Assembly (NCBI RefSeq): GCF_014490555.1
Contig: NZ_CP061032.1
Coordinates: forward strand, 1,736,001 to 1,800,000
Source of the DNA: Corynebacterium lujinxingii
Lineage (GTDB): Bacteria; Actinomycetota; Actinomycetes; Mycobacteriales; Mycobacteriaceae
Length of the DNA stretch: 64,000 bases
Direction: 5' to 3'
Shown here: positions 41,382-50,846 of the stretch, one piece after another
How positions within the stretch are numbered: position 1 is the first letter of the stretch
Layout: every line of letters starts with the position of its first letter
Notes under the pieces: model-generated
What the model saw: only the letters and a program-made list of their open reading frames with translations
Told to the model about the DNA's origin: nothing
Database searches by the model: none
Translations under genes and position numbers: made by a program

Positions 41382-43253
41382 ATGCAGTCTTTGATGCGCG
41401 TCGCGCGCAGCGCCTCCGCCCTCTGGCCGTTCTATATCGCGGTGGTGGTGGTCTCGTCGATTGTCGCGGGCCTCGGGCTGATCTCCCCGTTCCTCATCCG
41501 CGAGGCGACAGACACCATCGTCGCAGCGCTTAACGACGACACCGTGACCGAACCCGCCCGCACCGTCATCTGGCTCGCGATCGCCCTGTTCGCCGCCGAG
41601 GCGCTCGCGTCGCTGCTTCGCAACGTCTCCGGGTATTTAGGCGACGTGATGGTCGCGCGGCTGCGCCAGATCATGTCCACGCGTTACTTCGCCAAACTTT
41701 TGGCATTGCCGCAGCGCTACTACGACAACCAGGTCACCGGCACGATCATCGCCCGGCTGGATCGCTCGATTGCAAACGTCACGCAGTTCATCCAGTCGTT
41801 TAGCAACAACTTCCTGCCGATGCTGCTGCAGGTCGTCGCCATCTTGGGCATCACCGCCTACTACTACTGGCCGCTGACGGTGCTGCTGGCGCTGCTGTTC
41901 CCGCTGTACACGTGGCTGACCGCGTTGACGTCGAAGCGCTGGCAGGTCTTTGAACAGGAGAAAAACGCCAACATCGACGAGGGCAACGGACGGTTTGCCG
42001 AGGTCGTGGGACAGGTGAAGGTGACCAAGTCCTACGGCGCCGAGGTGCGCGAGTTGGACAAGTTCGGCCGCCACTACACCAACGTGGTGGACATCACGCG
42101 CCCGCAATCGCGCTGGTGGCACTCGATGGACACCGCCCGCGGCGTGGCGATGAACCTCATTTTCATGGGCATCTACCTCATCTTGTTCACCCGCACGCTG
42201 GACGGGCACTTCTCCATCGGCGAGATGGTCATGCTCATCCAGATGGTCACCATGGCCCGCCAGCCGGTGACGATGATGAGCTGGATTGTCGACGCCGCCC
42301 AGCGCGCCGTCGCCGGCTCGCGCGACTACTTCAAGGTGATGGACGAGCCGGTCGAGCCCACCGCGAACCGCCAACTCGTCGCCGCCACCGAGGCCTCCGG
42401 CATGCCCGCGCTCGATGCCACCCAGCAGGCGCCGCTGGCTGTGCGGGAGCCTGTCGTGGCGTTCGAGGACGTCACGTTCGAGTACATGCCCGGCGAGCCG
42501 GTGCTGCACGACGTGACCTTCACCGCGCGTGAGGGCGAAAAGATCGCGCTCGTTGGCGAGTCCGGCGGCGGCAAGTCCACGATCGTGAACCTGTTGCTCG
42601 GCCTCTACCCCATCACCGACGGCCGCCTTGAGGTGTGCGGCGAGGAAATCTCGCACCTAGACGTGGAGAAGCTGCGCGCCACCACCGGCGTGGTGTTCCA
42701 GGAGGCGGCGCTGTTTTCCGGCTCGGTGTTTGAAAACATCGCCTACGGCAAACCGGACGCCACGCTCGAGGAGGTCGTCGACGTGGCCAAGCGCGCAAAC
42801 GCTCACGAGTTCATCATGAAGTTCACGGACGGCTACGACACCATCATCGGCGAGCGCGGCCTGCGCCTGTCCGGCGGCCAGCGCCAGCGCGTCGCCGTGG
42901 CCCGCGCCATGCTCAAGGACGCCCCGCTGCTCATCCTCGACGAGGCCACCTCCGCTCTGGACACCAAGGCGGAGCGCGCCGTCCAGGCGGGCTTGGACGA
43001 ACTCATGCGTGACCGCACCACCATCATGATCGCGCACCGCTTGTCGACGATCGCCGGCGTGGACACCATCATCACCCTGCGCGACGGGCGTATCGACGAA
43101 ATCGGCTCCCCGGCAGACCTCGCCGTCTCCGGCGGTATTTATTCAGAGCTGCTGCGCCTGACTGCCTCGTCGTCCGCCGCCGATAGGAAGCGGTTGAAGG
43201 CGTTCGGCTTCGCCGCCGACGGCGCCGAAGACGAGGAGGACGAGGACCGTTAA
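41382..43253 (+). CDS. ABC exporter, fused permease-ATPase
   Basis: A 623-residue half-transporter of the type I exporter family: six transmembrane helices in about residues 15-310, then an ATPase with Walker A LVGESGGGKSTIV, the Q-loop region VVFQEAALFSGSVFENIAYG, signature LSGGQRQR, Walker B LLILDEATSALD and the H-loop IAHRLST. It likely exports a lipid, peptide or drug as a homodimer. ATG 41382 is chosen over 41337 because the TACGCT at 41367-41372 would otherwise lie inside the coding region. Its stop overlaps the convergent vapC-like gene by 4 bp. Confidence 0.92.
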   Translation: MQSLMRVARSASALWPFYIAVVVVSSIVAGLGLISPFLIREATDTIVAALNDDTVTEPARTVIWLAIALFAAEALASLLRNVSGYLGDVMVARLRQIMSTRYFAKLLALPQRYYDNQVTGTIIARLDRSIANVTQFIQSFSNNFLPMLLQVVAILGITAYYYWPLTVLLALLFPLYTWLTALTSKRWQVFEQEKNANIDEGNGRFAEVVGQVKVTKSYGAEVRELDKFGRHYTNVVDITRPQSRWWHSMDTARGVAMNLIFMGIYLILFTRTLDGHFSIGEMVMLIQMVTMARQPVTMMSWIVDAAQRAVAGSRDYFKVMDEPVEPTANRQLVAATEASGMPALDATQQAPLAVREPVVAFEDVTFEYMPGEPVLHDVTFTAREGEKIALVGESGGGKSTIVNLLLGLYPITDGRLEVCGEEISHLDVEKLRATTGVVFQEAALFSGSVFENIAYGKPDATLEEVVDVAKRANAHEFIMKFTDGYDTIIGERGLRLSGGQRQRVAVARAMLKDAPLLILDEATSALDTKAERAVQAGLDELMRDRTTIMIAHRLSTIAGVDTIITLRDGRIDEIGSPADLAVSGGIYSELLRLTASSSAADRKRLKAFGFAADGAEDEEDEDR

Positions 43254-43645
43254 ATCTGAATGACGCGGATTAACTCCTCAAGCCCGCGAAAATTTCCCGG
43301 ATTGCGGGTATACAGGTCGAGCCCTTCAGCGAGCGCGCAACTTGCGATCAAGAGGTCGAACGCCCGGCGTTTGGGCTTTCGACCTGCTTTCATCACCGCA
43401 CCGTAGACGAGCGCATACGCGCGGGCCGCGCGGTCGTCGAAGGAAATACATTCAACCAACTCCGAGACCGCGTGCGCTTGGTTCGCCCGTCTCGCCCGTT
43501 CGACCGGATCGTTCGCCGCCGCCGGCCCAGCGGACAGCTCCGCCATCGTGACCGCCGAAATCGCCCAATGGTCTGGTAGTCGGTCCAAGTCAATGTCGTC
43601 CAGGCCAAACAGCACCGAAGTATCTAACAAACCCCGTTCAGCCAC
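43250..43645 (-). CDS. vapC: VapC-like PIN-domain toxin
   Basis: A 131-residue PIN nuclease: LLDTSVLFG (first Asp, residue 8), AVTMAELSAGP (Glu, about 45), and RRAFDLLIASCALAEGLDLYTRNPGNFRGL (second Asp near 95 and the final acidic/Asn region). VapC toxins cleave tRNA or rRNA. The start is GTG at 43645, overlapping the stop region of the Phd-like antitoxin by 8 nt, the usual coupled arrangement. An upstream ATG frame (43717) runs into the antitoxin and is rejected. Confidence 0.88.
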   Translation of the reverse strand: MAERGLLDTSVLFGLDDIDLDRLPDHWAISAVTMAELSAGPAAANDPVERARRANQAHAVSELVECISFDDRAARAYALVYGAVMKAGRKPKRRAFDLLIASCALAEGLDLYTRNPGNFRGLEELIRVIQI

Positions 43646-43892
43646 GCGGATCAATTCCTTGATCGACAAACTCGTCGATATCCGCACGGAACTGCGCGAA
43701 GTCGACACTCGCAACACCCCGCAGGGCGGCGATGAGATCCTCCTTGCGTCCGAATTTCGGCTTTCTCAGCGGCCGAAGTTCTCCGACAGGTTGCGAGTTA
43801 CTTGTAATCACGAATGTTTCCCCCTCATCGAGCGCACGCATGATTCGTCCGCTCTCATTACGCAGTTCACGTTGACTGATTGTCTCCGTCAT
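43638..43892 (-). CDS. Phd/YefM-family antitoxin
   Basis: An 84-residue antitoxin: ISQRELRNESGRIMRALDEGETFVITSNSQPVGELRPL is the Phd fold (about residues 5-42), with a C-terminal helical toxin-binding tail (DLIAALRGVASVDFAQFRADIDEFVDQG). It should bind the operon promoter and neutralise the VapC-like toxin. TACGGT at 43899-43904 on the minus strand ends 6 nt before the ATG, so the pair is expressed from a leaderless promoter divergent to aecD. Confidence 0.87.
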   Translation of the reverse strand: MTETISQRELRNESGRIMRALDEGETFVITSNSQPVGELRPLRKPKFGRKEDLIAALRGVASVDFAQFRADIDEFVDQGIDPRG

Positions 43893-43966
43893 GAATCGAC
43901 CGTAGCACCGTGCGCTACACCCTGGGAAGGGGTGACAAGCAAGAACTTCTCGCTACCGTGGGGCGC

Positions 43967-45088
43967 ATGCAATTTCCCAGCCTTGAGACCCTGCAGGCCC
44001 GCGGCACGCGCAAGTGGACGCAGTTCGATTCCGACGTACTGCCGTTGTTCATCGCGGAAAGCGACTTCCCCACCGCGCCGGCGGTGAAGGAAGCCATCGT
44101 CGATGCGGCCGAGCGCGAAATGTTCGGCTACACCCCGGCGCCGCACGCGCACAACCTGGGCGAGGCGGTGTCCGATTTCTACGCCGACCGCTACGGCTGG
44201 CGCCCGGACGCCGACAAGATCTTCCCCGTCGCCGACGTGGTGCGCGGCGTGATGCTCGCCATCCAGTACTTCACTTCAGGCGACGTGATCGTGCCGGTGC
44301 CGGCGTACTTCCCGTTCCTCGACGTCGCGGAGGTCGCCGGCCGCAAGCGCGTAAACGTCTCCAGCGCGGGCGGGCTCGACTTAGACGAGGTGGACGCGGC
44401 GTTTGCGGGCGGTGCGGGCAGCATCATCGTGACTAACCCGTTCAACCCGGGCGGCTACATCTTCACCGAAGCAGAGTTGGATGCCGTCTGCGAGGTCGCG
44501 CGCAAGCACAGCGCGCGCGTGATTGTCGACGAGATCCACGCCCCGCTCGTCTACGACGGCACCCACGTCTGCGCCGCGGCGAACAACCCGGACGTGTGCA
44601 TCACCGTCACCGCCACCTCCAAGGCGTGGAACGTCGCAGGCCTGAAGTGCGCGCAGATGATCTTTTCCAACGACGAGGACGCGAAGACCTGGAACCGCAT
44701 GTCCGGCGTGGCCAAGGATGGCGTGGGCACCCTTGGCATCGTGGCGGCAGAGGCCTGCTACAACCACGGCCGCGAATTCCTCGACGAGGAGGTCGCGCAA
44801 CTGAAAGCCAACCGCGATTGGCTGGTGGAGCACCTGCCGAAGGCGGTGCCGGGCATCGAAATCGAGGTGCCAAGTGCGACGTACCTGATGTTCCTCAACT
44901 TCAAGAACACGAAGCTCGATGACGAAAAACCGGCGGCGTGGCTTCGTCGTAAAGCAAAAGTTGCGATGAACGAGGGCGTCGACTTCGGGCCGGGCGGCGA
45001 GCACCGCGCGCGGATGAACTTCGCCACCTCGCCGGAGATCCTGGAGGAGGCGGTGAAACGCATCGGGGACGCGATCGCGGAGATCTAA
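43967..45088 (+). CDS. aecD: PLP-dependent C-S lyase (cystathionine beta-lyase, AecD/MalY-PatB family)
   Basis: A 373-residue aminotransferase-fold lyase cleaving cystathionine, cysteine and related thioethers. PLP-site features are IIVTNPFNPGGYI, VIVDEIHAPLVYDG and TVTATSKAWNVAGLKCAQ, whose Lys forms the Schiff base (about residue 224). In C. glutamicum aecD is co-transcribed with brnQ, and the same order occurs here. TACCGT at 43954-43959, 7 nt before the ATG, fits a leaderless start and rules out the upstream ATG at 43910. Confidence 0.93.
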   Translation: MQFPSLETLQARGTRKWTQFDSDVLPLFIAESDFPTAPAVKEAIVDAAEREMFGYTPAPHAHNLGEAVSDFYADRYGWRPDADKIFPVADVVRGVMLAIQYFTSGDVIVPVPAYFPFLDVAEVAGRKRVNVSSAGGLDLDEVDAAFAGGAGSIIVTNPFNPGGYIFTEAELDAVCEVARKHSARVIVDEIHAPLVYDGTHVCAAANNPDVCITVTATSKAWNVAGLKCAQMIFSNDEDAKTWNRMSGVAKDGVGTLGIVAAEACYNHGREFLDEEVAQLKANRDWLVEHLPKAVPGIEIEVPSATYLMFLNFKNTKLDDEKPAAWLRRKAKVAMNEGVDFGPGGEHRARMNFATSPEILEEAVKRIGDAIAEI

Positions 45089-45174
45089 CGTCCCACCTAT
45101 TGGAACCCACTTCCCATCTAGCGGGCGGGTGGTTTATGCTAAGGCGACTGCAACTTAGCTAGAGAGGTCCTCCC

Positions 45175-46608
45175 ATGGGTTCCACAGCGATTTCACGGCC
45201 AAAAGGCCAGACGGGGTCGAAGCGCTCGAATAGCGCCGTCATCGTCACCGCGCTCGCATTGTTCTCGATGTTCTTCGGCGCGGGCAACCTCATCTTCCCG
45301 CCCATGCTCGCCGTCGAAGCAGGCGACAACTTTTGGCCGGCGCTGTTCGGCTTCCTCGCCACCGCGTCGCTGTTGCCGGTGCTCGCCGTGATCGCGATTG
45401 CACTGTCCGGCTCGAACCTGCGCGACCTCGCACAGCGCGCCGGCACGGTGTTCGGCGTGGTCTTCCCGGTGCTGGCGTACCTGTCCATCGGTGCTTTCTA
45501 CGCCCTGCCGCGCACCGGCGCCGTGTCGTTCGAGACCGCCGTCACCCCGCTGTTCGGCTTCGAAGGCCTCGCTTCGTCCGCGGTGTTTAACGTGCTGTTT
45601 TTCGGCATCGCGCTGATCCTGTCGTGGAACCCGACGACGATTATGGAAAAGCTGGGCAAGTTCCTCACCCCGGCGCTGCTTGTCCTGCTCATCGTCATGA
45701 TTTCCGTGGCCGCGTTCCGCTGGTCCGCAGAGCCTGTCGCCCCGAGTGAGCCGTACAACGACGGCCCGTTCACCGCAGGCCTGCTCGAGGGCTACCTGAC
45801 CATGGATTCGATCGCCGCCCTGGCGTTTTCCATCGTCGTGATTTCCACCCTGCGCCACCGCGGCTTCAACGAGGGCAAGGAACTCGTCGGCGGCACCATC
45901 ACCGCAGGTGTCGGCGCTGGTCTCATGCTGGGCCTGGTCTACATCGGCCTGGGACTCATCGGCCGTGTCATGCCGGATGCCGCGAGCTACGACAACGGCG
46001 CGGGCCTGCTTGCCGAGGCCGCCAATCTGACCATGGGCGGCGCGGGCCAGGCGATGTTTTCCGCCATCGTGCTGCTGGCCTGCCTGACCACCGCCGTCGG
46101 CCTGATCACCGCGACTGGCGAGTACTTCTCCGAGCAGTTCGCCGGCTCCTACCACTTCTGGGCCGTCGTCTTCGCTGTGACGTCGATGATCATCGCCACC
46201 CAGGGCCTCGACTTTGTCATGGCGATCGCCGCCCCGATCATCGGCTTCCTCTACCCGCCGGCGATTACCCTGATCGCGCTGACGCTCATTGAGCCGGCCT
46301 TCCGCGCCCGCACCCGCTTTAGCTGGGCATTCTTTGTCCCGCTGTGGGTCTCCGTCGTGTGGTCCGCCATCGAGACGTTCATCTCCCTAGAGTGGGGCGC
46401 CGACGTGCTCACCCCGATTGTGCAGTGGGCGCCGATGTTCGAGGCCGGCCTGGGCTGGGTCGTGCCGGTGGTCATCGCCTTTGTCATCGGCCTGATCGTG
46501 GACTTTGCCAAGCCGAAGCCGGCGATGATCCCGGGCACCATGGAGTCCGTGGAAGGCGAGGACCTCTCCGCCGAGGGCGACACCGCCCCGCTGCTGTCCA
46601 ACAACTAG
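45175..46608 (+). CDS. brnQ: branched-chain amino acid carrier BrnQ
   Basis: A 477-residue LIVCS-family symporter taking up Leu, Ile and Val with Na+. About 12 transmembrane helices cover residues 18-450; LFSMFFGAGNLIFPP near the N-terminus and TATGEYFSEQF mid-protein are typical. The ATG has GAGAGGTCCTCC upstream. The 86 bp gap after aecD contains a possible own promoter (TATGCT near 45135), so it may be read both with aecD and alone. A strong terminator hairpin follows (46620-46659). Confidence 0.95.
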   Translation: MGSTAISRPKGQTGSKRSNSAVIVTALALFSMFFGAGNLIFPPMLAVEAGDNFWPALFGFLATASLLPVLAVIAIALSGSNLRDLAQRAGTVFGVVFPVLAYLSIGAFYALPRTGAVSFETAVTPLFGFEGLASSAVFNVLFFGIALILSWNPTTIMEKLGKFLTPALLVLLIVMISVAAFRWSAEPVAPSEPYNDGPFTAGLLEGYLTMDSIAALAFSIVVISTLRHRGFNEGKELVGGTITAGVGAGLMLGLVYIGLGLIGRVMPDAASYDNGAGLLAEAANLTMGGAGQAMFSAIVLLACLTTAVGLITATGEYFSEQFAGSYHFWAVVFAVTSMIIATQGLDFVMAIAAPIIGFLYPPAITLIALTLIEPAFRARTRFSWAFFVPLWVSVVWSAIETFISLEWGADVLTPIVQWAPMFEAGLGWVVPVVIAFVIGLIVDFAKPKPAMIPGTMESVEGEDLSAEGDTAPLLSNN

Positions 46609-46619
46609 CAGCCGCAGCC

Positions 46620-46659
46620 AAGGCCCCACCGTGACGTAAAACGCGTACGGTGGGGCCTT
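46620..46659 (+). terminator. brnQ terminator hairpin with embedded promoter of the next gene
   Basis: AAGGCCCCACCGT (46620-46632) pairs perfectly with ACGGTGGGGCCTT (46647-46659) around a 14 nt loop, and the base after the stem is the A of the next gene's ATG. Inside and next to the right arm lies TACGGT (46646-46651), 8 nt before that ATG. Confidence 0.7.
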
Positions 46660-47646
46660 ATGAATGCACCACTTTCACTGATCGACTTTTGCACCCGCTA
46701 CCCCGACGAAACCGTCGGGCAGGCGATGGAGCGCTCCGTCGCCTTCGCGCAGAAAGCGGAAGCGCTGAACTACGAGCGCATTTGGTATTCCGAGCACCAC
46801 AACATGTCGAGCATCGTCTCGTCGTCACCCGCGGTGCTCATTAGCCACATCGGTGCGAAGACTGAGCGCATTCGCCTCGGTTCCGGCGGTGTGATGCTGC
46901 CGAACCACTCCCCGTACGTCATCGCCGAGCAGTTCGGCATGCTCGAGGAGCTCTACCCGGGCCGCATCGACTTGGGCCTCGGCCGCGCGCCTGGCACCGA
47001 CCAGCAAACGCTGGGGCGTGCGTTGCGACGCGACCCGAACTCCGCCGAGCGCTTCCCCGACGACGTGCTCGAACTGCAAGCCTGGCTGTCCAACCAGTCC
47101 CCGCTTCCCGGTGTCACCGCGGTGCCGGGTTACAACACGAACGTGCCGCTGATCATCCTGGGCTCGTCGATGTTCGGCGCCTCGCTGGCCGCGAAGCTGG
47201 GCCTGCCCTACTCGTTCGCGTCGCACTTCGCGCCGCAGCACCTCGAGCAGGCCACCACCTACTACCGCGAGAACTACCAGCCCTCCGAGCGCTACCCGGA
47301 GCCGTACTGCATCGCCGCGGTCAACGTCACCGCCGCCGACAGCGAGGACGAGGCGCTCGAGCAGACCAAGGTTGTCCACCGCAACCGCGTGCGCGCGTTC
47401 ATGGGCCGCAGGGGCACTGTGCTGAGTGACGACCAACTCGACGAGGTGGTCAACTCCTACCAGGGCCGCCAAATCACGGACATGCTGCGCTACACCGCCA
47501 AGGGCACTGGCGAGCAGGTCGCGGAGTACCTCGAGGCCTTCCAGAAGCTGGCCAAGGCCGACGAGCTGATGATCTCGCTGCAGTCCGGAAGCACTGAGGC
47601 GACCATGCGCAACATGGAAATTCTCGCGGAGGCCTGGGGAAAGTAA
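46660..47646 (+). CDS. LLM-class flavin-dependent oxidoreductase
   Basis: A 328-residue bacterial luciferase-like monooxygenase (FMN or F420-type TIM barrel): ERIWYSEHHNM, GAKTERIRLGSGGVMLPNHSPYVIAEQFGMLEELYPGRIDLGLGRAPGTD, and VPLIILGSSMFGASLAAKLGLPYSFASHF. The substrate is unknown; homologues lie downstream of brnQ in C. glutamicum too. The message is predicted to be leaderless, initiated from the TACGGT inside the brnQ terminator stem, so transcription can begin where brnQ's ends. Confidence 0.88.
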   Translation: MNAPLSLIDFCTRYPDETVGQAMERSVAFAQKAEALNYERIWYSEHHNMSSIVSSSPAVLISHIGAKTERIRLGSGGVMLPNHSPYVIAEQFGMLEELYPGRIDLGLGRAPGTDQQTLGRALRRDPNSAERFPDDVLELQAWLSNQSPLPGVTAVPGYNTNVPLIILGSSMFGASLAAKLGLPYSFASHFAPQHLEQATTYYRENYQPSERYPEPYCIAAVNVTAADSEDEALEQTKVVHRNRVRAFMGRRGTVLSDDQLDEVVNSYQGRQITDMLRYTAKGTGEQVAEYLEAFQKLAKADELMISLQSGSTEATMRNMEILAEAWGK

Positions 47647-47718
47647 AGATCATCTGAGTGGTGGTCTAGGATTTGGCTATACAAATCCGAGCCAACTCCG
47701 CGAAGGACGCACACCACC

Positions 47719-48498
47719 ATGGCGCAACTGCCCACCGGCCCCCTCCGCCGCCCGCAGCAGCACGAAGAAATCGCTGACTATCTCCGCGACGAGATCTTCG
47801 CGGGCCACATCCCCGCCGGCGAATCGCTGCCCAGCGAGGTAGAACTGTGCGAGCAGTTCAACACCTCGCGCGGCCCCGTCCGCCAGGCGGTAGCGACGCT
47901 GCGCGCGGAGGGGCTGCTCTCCTCCGGACGCGGCCGCCGCTCGCTCGTGCTGTCCAACACGCGCACCGAGACGTTCGAGGAGATCCTGTCCACCACGTCG
48001 TGGCTGTACCGCATGGGCAAAAACCCGGGCGAGGTCCTCGAGCGCCGCGGGCTTGTGCTTGCCGACGACGACGTGGCCGACAAGATGCAGCGCGAGCCCG
48101 GCTCCAATGTCTACGTGCTCGACCGCGTGCGCACCTCCGACGACGAGCCGCTGGTGGCCGAGGTGATGTACTTCGACCCGTCGCTGGCCGAGGTCATCGA
48201 CACCGTGGACACCTCCGACCAGTCCATCCACCGCGAGCTGATCCGCGCCGGCGCCGACTTCAACAACCTCTCGCGCGCCTTCTCCGTCGAGCGTGCCGAC
48301 GCCAACCTGGCAGCCAAGCTCGGCATCGAGGAGAACGACCCGCTGGTCGTCGTCGAGCTCAAGGCCCTGACGCACAACGGCAACGTGCTCGAGTATGCCG
48401 TGCACATCTTCCGCGCGGACAAGGTCACCTTCGGGTTGAACAACGTGCGGGGGCACTCGTCGCCCCTGTGGTTCCAGGTGGACTCCAGCATCCATTAA
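47719..48498 (+). CDS. GntR-family transcriptional regulator (HutC/UTRA type)
   Basis: A 259-residue regulator with an N-terminal winged helix (YLRDEIFAGHIPAGESLPSEVELCEQFNTSRGPVRQAVATLRAEGLL, about residues 21-68) and a C-terminal UTRA ligand domain (IDTVDTSDQSIHRELI, LVVVELKALTHNGNVLEYAVHIFRADKVTF). UTRA domains bind small ligands such as sugars, histidine derivatives or alkylphosphonates. Its position directly before the ABC importer and ribokinase genes suggests it controls that cluster. A TATACA hexamer near 47678 may be its promoter. Confidence 0.88.
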   Translation: MAQLPTGPLRRPQQHEEIADYLRDEIFAGHIPAGESLPSEVELCEQFNTSRGPVRQAVATLRAEGLLSSGRGRRSLVLSNTRTETFEEILSTTSWLYRMGKNPGEVLERRGLVLADDDVADKMQREPGSNVYVLDRVRTSDDEPLVAEVMYFDPSLAEVIDTVDTSDQSIHRELIRAGADFNNLSRAFSVERADANLAAKLGIEENDPLVVVELKALTHNGNVLEYAVHIFRADKVTFGLNNVRGHSSPLWFQVDSSIH

Positions 48499-48507
48499 TC
48501 TTCCCGC

Positions 48508-49926
48508 ATGCGTATTTGGCCGTTGGCGGCCGCGGTCGCCCTCACCCTCCCCCTGGCCGCGTGCAGCGGCGCGGGCCCGCGCGACAACATCGTCGTCGCC
48601 GCCTCCGCCGCCCCTGCCGGGTTGGACTTCACCACCACCGGCGGCGCGGCGGCTCCGCAGGCGCTCGTCGGCAATGTGTACGAAACACTCGTGCGTATCG
48701 ACGACACCGGCACCCCGGTGCCCCACCTCGCCGAGTCGTGGGACCGCGACGGTGAGACCTTCACGTTCCACCTGCGCGACGACGTGACCTTTTCCGACGG
48801 CACGCCGTTTACCGCCGACGACGCCGCGTTTTCCATCGACTACGTCAAACACGAGTGGACGAATGGGTTGAAGGCGCAGATGGATCCGGTCGTCGATACG
48901 CGAGTGCTGGGTGAGCACACCTTGGAGGTCACAGTCGACGGCGACGCGGACGCCTGGCTGTGGTCCATGGGCACGCTCACCGGCGCGATGATGACGCCGG
49001 CGAGCGTGGAGCGCCTGGCCACCAACCCGCTGGGCACCGGCCCATACACCGTGGACCGTTTCGACATCGGCGAGAAGATCACCTTCACCGCCCGCGAGGA
49101 CTATTGGGCGGGCCCCGTCGAGCGCGACGCCGTGATGCGCTACTTCGACGACCCGGTCTCCGCCGTCAACGCGCTGCGCGTGGGTGACGCGGACGTGGTG
49201 TGGGCGATGCAGGCGCCGCAACTGATTGACACCCTTCCCGACGACATCCGCGTGGAAGTCGGCACCACCAACGGCGAAGTGCTGCTGAGTATGAACAACC
49301 AGCGCGCCCCGTTCGACGACCCGGACGTGCGCCGCGCGGTGGCCTACGCCGTGGACCGCCAGGCCATCAACGACGTGGTCTACAACGGCCTGGCCACCGA
49401 CACCGGCGGCGCCCCCGTGCCACCCACCGACCCGTGGTTCACCGGCCGCGACTACTACCCCTTCGACCCGGACAAGGCCCGCGAACTGCTCGCCGGGCGC
49501 ACCCCGGACATCACGATCACGGTGCCCAACCTGCCGTACGCACAAACGGCAAGCGAGCTGCTCTACTCGCAACTGCGCGACGTCGGGTTCAAGGTGCGCT
49601 TAGACACCGTCGAATTCCCCGCCGTGTGGCTATCCGAGGTGCACAAGGGCCACGACTACCAGTCCTCGCTCATTGCGCACGTGGAGCCGCGCGACGTGCC
49701 CATGCTCTTCGGCAACCCCGACTACTACCTGGGCTACAACTCCGCCGAGGTTCAGGCCGACATCGCCGCCGGCGACATGGCCGCCGCCATCGACCAGATC
49801 ATGGACGACGCCGCCGCGCTCACCCTGGTCAACGCCCCGAACATCGTGCTCTACGCACCCGGGGTGACGGGGCTGAACCCGAACGTGGTCACCGACTCGC
49901 TGCGCCTTGACGAGGTAGAGAAATGA
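48508..49926 (+). CDS. ABC importer substrate-binding lipoprotein (SBP_bac_5, peptide/nickel type)
   Basis: A 472-residue lipoprotein: signal LTLPLAAC (lipidated Cys about residue 20) and a family-5 solute-binding domain with VYETLVRIDDTGTPVPHLAESWDRDGETFTFHLRDDVTFSDGTPFTADD, GTGPYTVDRFDIGEKITFTAREDYW and FDDPDVRRAVAYAVDRQAI. It captures the substrate outside the membrane. TAATCT (48496-48501) ends 6 nt before the ATG and includes the stop codon of the GntR gene, so it can start its own leaderless mRNA. Confidence 0.9.
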   Translation: MRIWPLAAAVALTLPLAACSGAGPRDNIVVAASAAPAGLDFTTTGGAAAPQALVGNVYETLVRIDDTGTPVPHLAESWDRDGETFTFHLRDDVTFSDGTPFTADDAAFSIDYVKHEWTNGLKAQMDPVVDTRVLGEHTLEVTVDGDADAWLWSMGTLTGAMMTPASVERLATNPLGTGPYTVDRFDIGEKITFTAREDYWAGPVERDAVMRYFDDPVSAVNALRVGDADVVWAMQAPQLIDTLPDDIRVEVGTTNGEVLLSMNNQRAPFDDPDVRRAVAYAVDRQAINDVVYNGLATDTGGAPVPPTDPWFTGRDYYPFDPDKARELLAGRTPDITITVPNLPYAQTASELLYSQLRDVGFKVRLDTVEFPAVWLSEVHKGHDYQSSLIAHVEPRDVPMLFGNPDYYLGYNSAEVQADIAAGDMAAAIDQIMDDAAALTLVNAPNIVLYAPGVTGLNPNVVTDSLRLDEVEK

Positions 49927-50846
49927 TCCGCACCATCACCAAACACCTGCTGCGGTTTGTGCTGCTGCTCGTCGCCGCCAGCCTGATCATCTTCGCGCTG
50001 CTGCGCGCGGTGCCCGGCGACCCGGCGCGCATCGCCCTCGGCGTGTCCGCCACCGACGCCGACGTCGCGGAGTTAAACACCCGGCTCGGCCTCGACCAGC
50101 CACTTGCCACCCAGTACTTCGACTGGGTCGGCGGGCTTCTGACCGGCGACTTTGGCATCTCGTTGTCGTCCGGCAAAGAGATCACCGACACCGTACTCGA
50201 GCGCGCCGGGGTGTCGCTCACGCTCACGCTTGTGGCCATGGCGGTCTCGCTGCTCGTCGCCATCCCGGCGGGTGTGTACCTGGCGCGGTGGCGCCGCTCA
50301 CCCGGTGGCGTTGTCGTCGGCGGGCTGTCCCAGGTGGGCATTATCGTCCCGTCGTTTTTGGTGGGTATTGCGCTCGTCGCCCTGTTTTCGGTGCGGCTCG
50401 GCTGGCTGCCGGCCAACGGCTGGGGCACGCCCGCGCACCTCGTGCTGCCGGTGGCGTCGCTCGCGCTGGTGCAGGCGTCGATTCTCACCCGTTACGTCGC
50501 GGCCTCGGTGCGCGAGGAGCTGGGCCGCGACTATGTGCGCACGGGCCGGGCGCAGGGGTCGTCGATAAGCAAAGTGCTCTACTCGTCGGCGCTGCGCAAC
50601 GCCGCGCTGCCTGTGATCACGGTCGTGGGCGTGCAGTTGGCGTCGCTCGTGGTGGGCGCGGTGGTCATCGAGCGTGTGTTCACGATTCCGGGGTTGGGCA
50701 CGATGCTTCTCGACGCCGTCGGCAACCGCGACCTCACCACCGTCCAAACCGTAATGATGCTCATCGTCGCATTCACGCTGGTGATCAACCTGGTGGTGGA
50801 TCTGGCCTACGCCGTGATCGACCCGCGCATTCGGAGGCAGGCATGA
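49923..50846 (+). CDS. ABC importer permease (DppB-like)
   Basis: A 307-residue inner-membrane permease with about six helices. The N-terminal RFVLLLVAASLIIFALLRAVPGDPARI is typical of DppB/OppB, and the EAA loop is VREELGRDYVRTGRAQGSSISKVL (about 200-223), where the ATPase docks. The stop overlaps the next gene's start by 4 bp (ATGA). A GGTCGTCGATAAGC copy (50557-50570) encodes GSSISK exactly within the EAA-loop end. Confidence 0.92.
   Translation: MIRTITKHLLRFVLLLVAASLIIFALLRAVPGDPARIALGVSATDADVAELNTRLGLDQPLATQYFDWVGGLLTGDFGISLSSGKEITDTVLERAGVSLTLTLVAMAVSLLVAIPAGVYLARWRRSPGGVVVGGLSQVGIIVPSFLVGIALVALFSVRLGWLPANGWGTPAHLVLPVASLALVQASILTRYVAASVREELGRDYVRTGRAQGSSISKVLYSSALRNAALPVITVVGVQLASLVVGAVVIERVFTIPGLGTMLLDAVGNRDLTTVQTVMMLIVAFTLVINLVVDLAYAVIDPRIRRQA

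Noticed and set aside
43646..43717. Upstream extension of the VapC-like gene to 43717
   Set aside because: The extension is read through the antitoxin gene in another frame; the GTG at 43645 gives the normal PIN start.
47677..49572. 631-codon open frame on the minus strand
   Set aside because: Antisense to the GntR and binding-protein genes; no domain recognisable.
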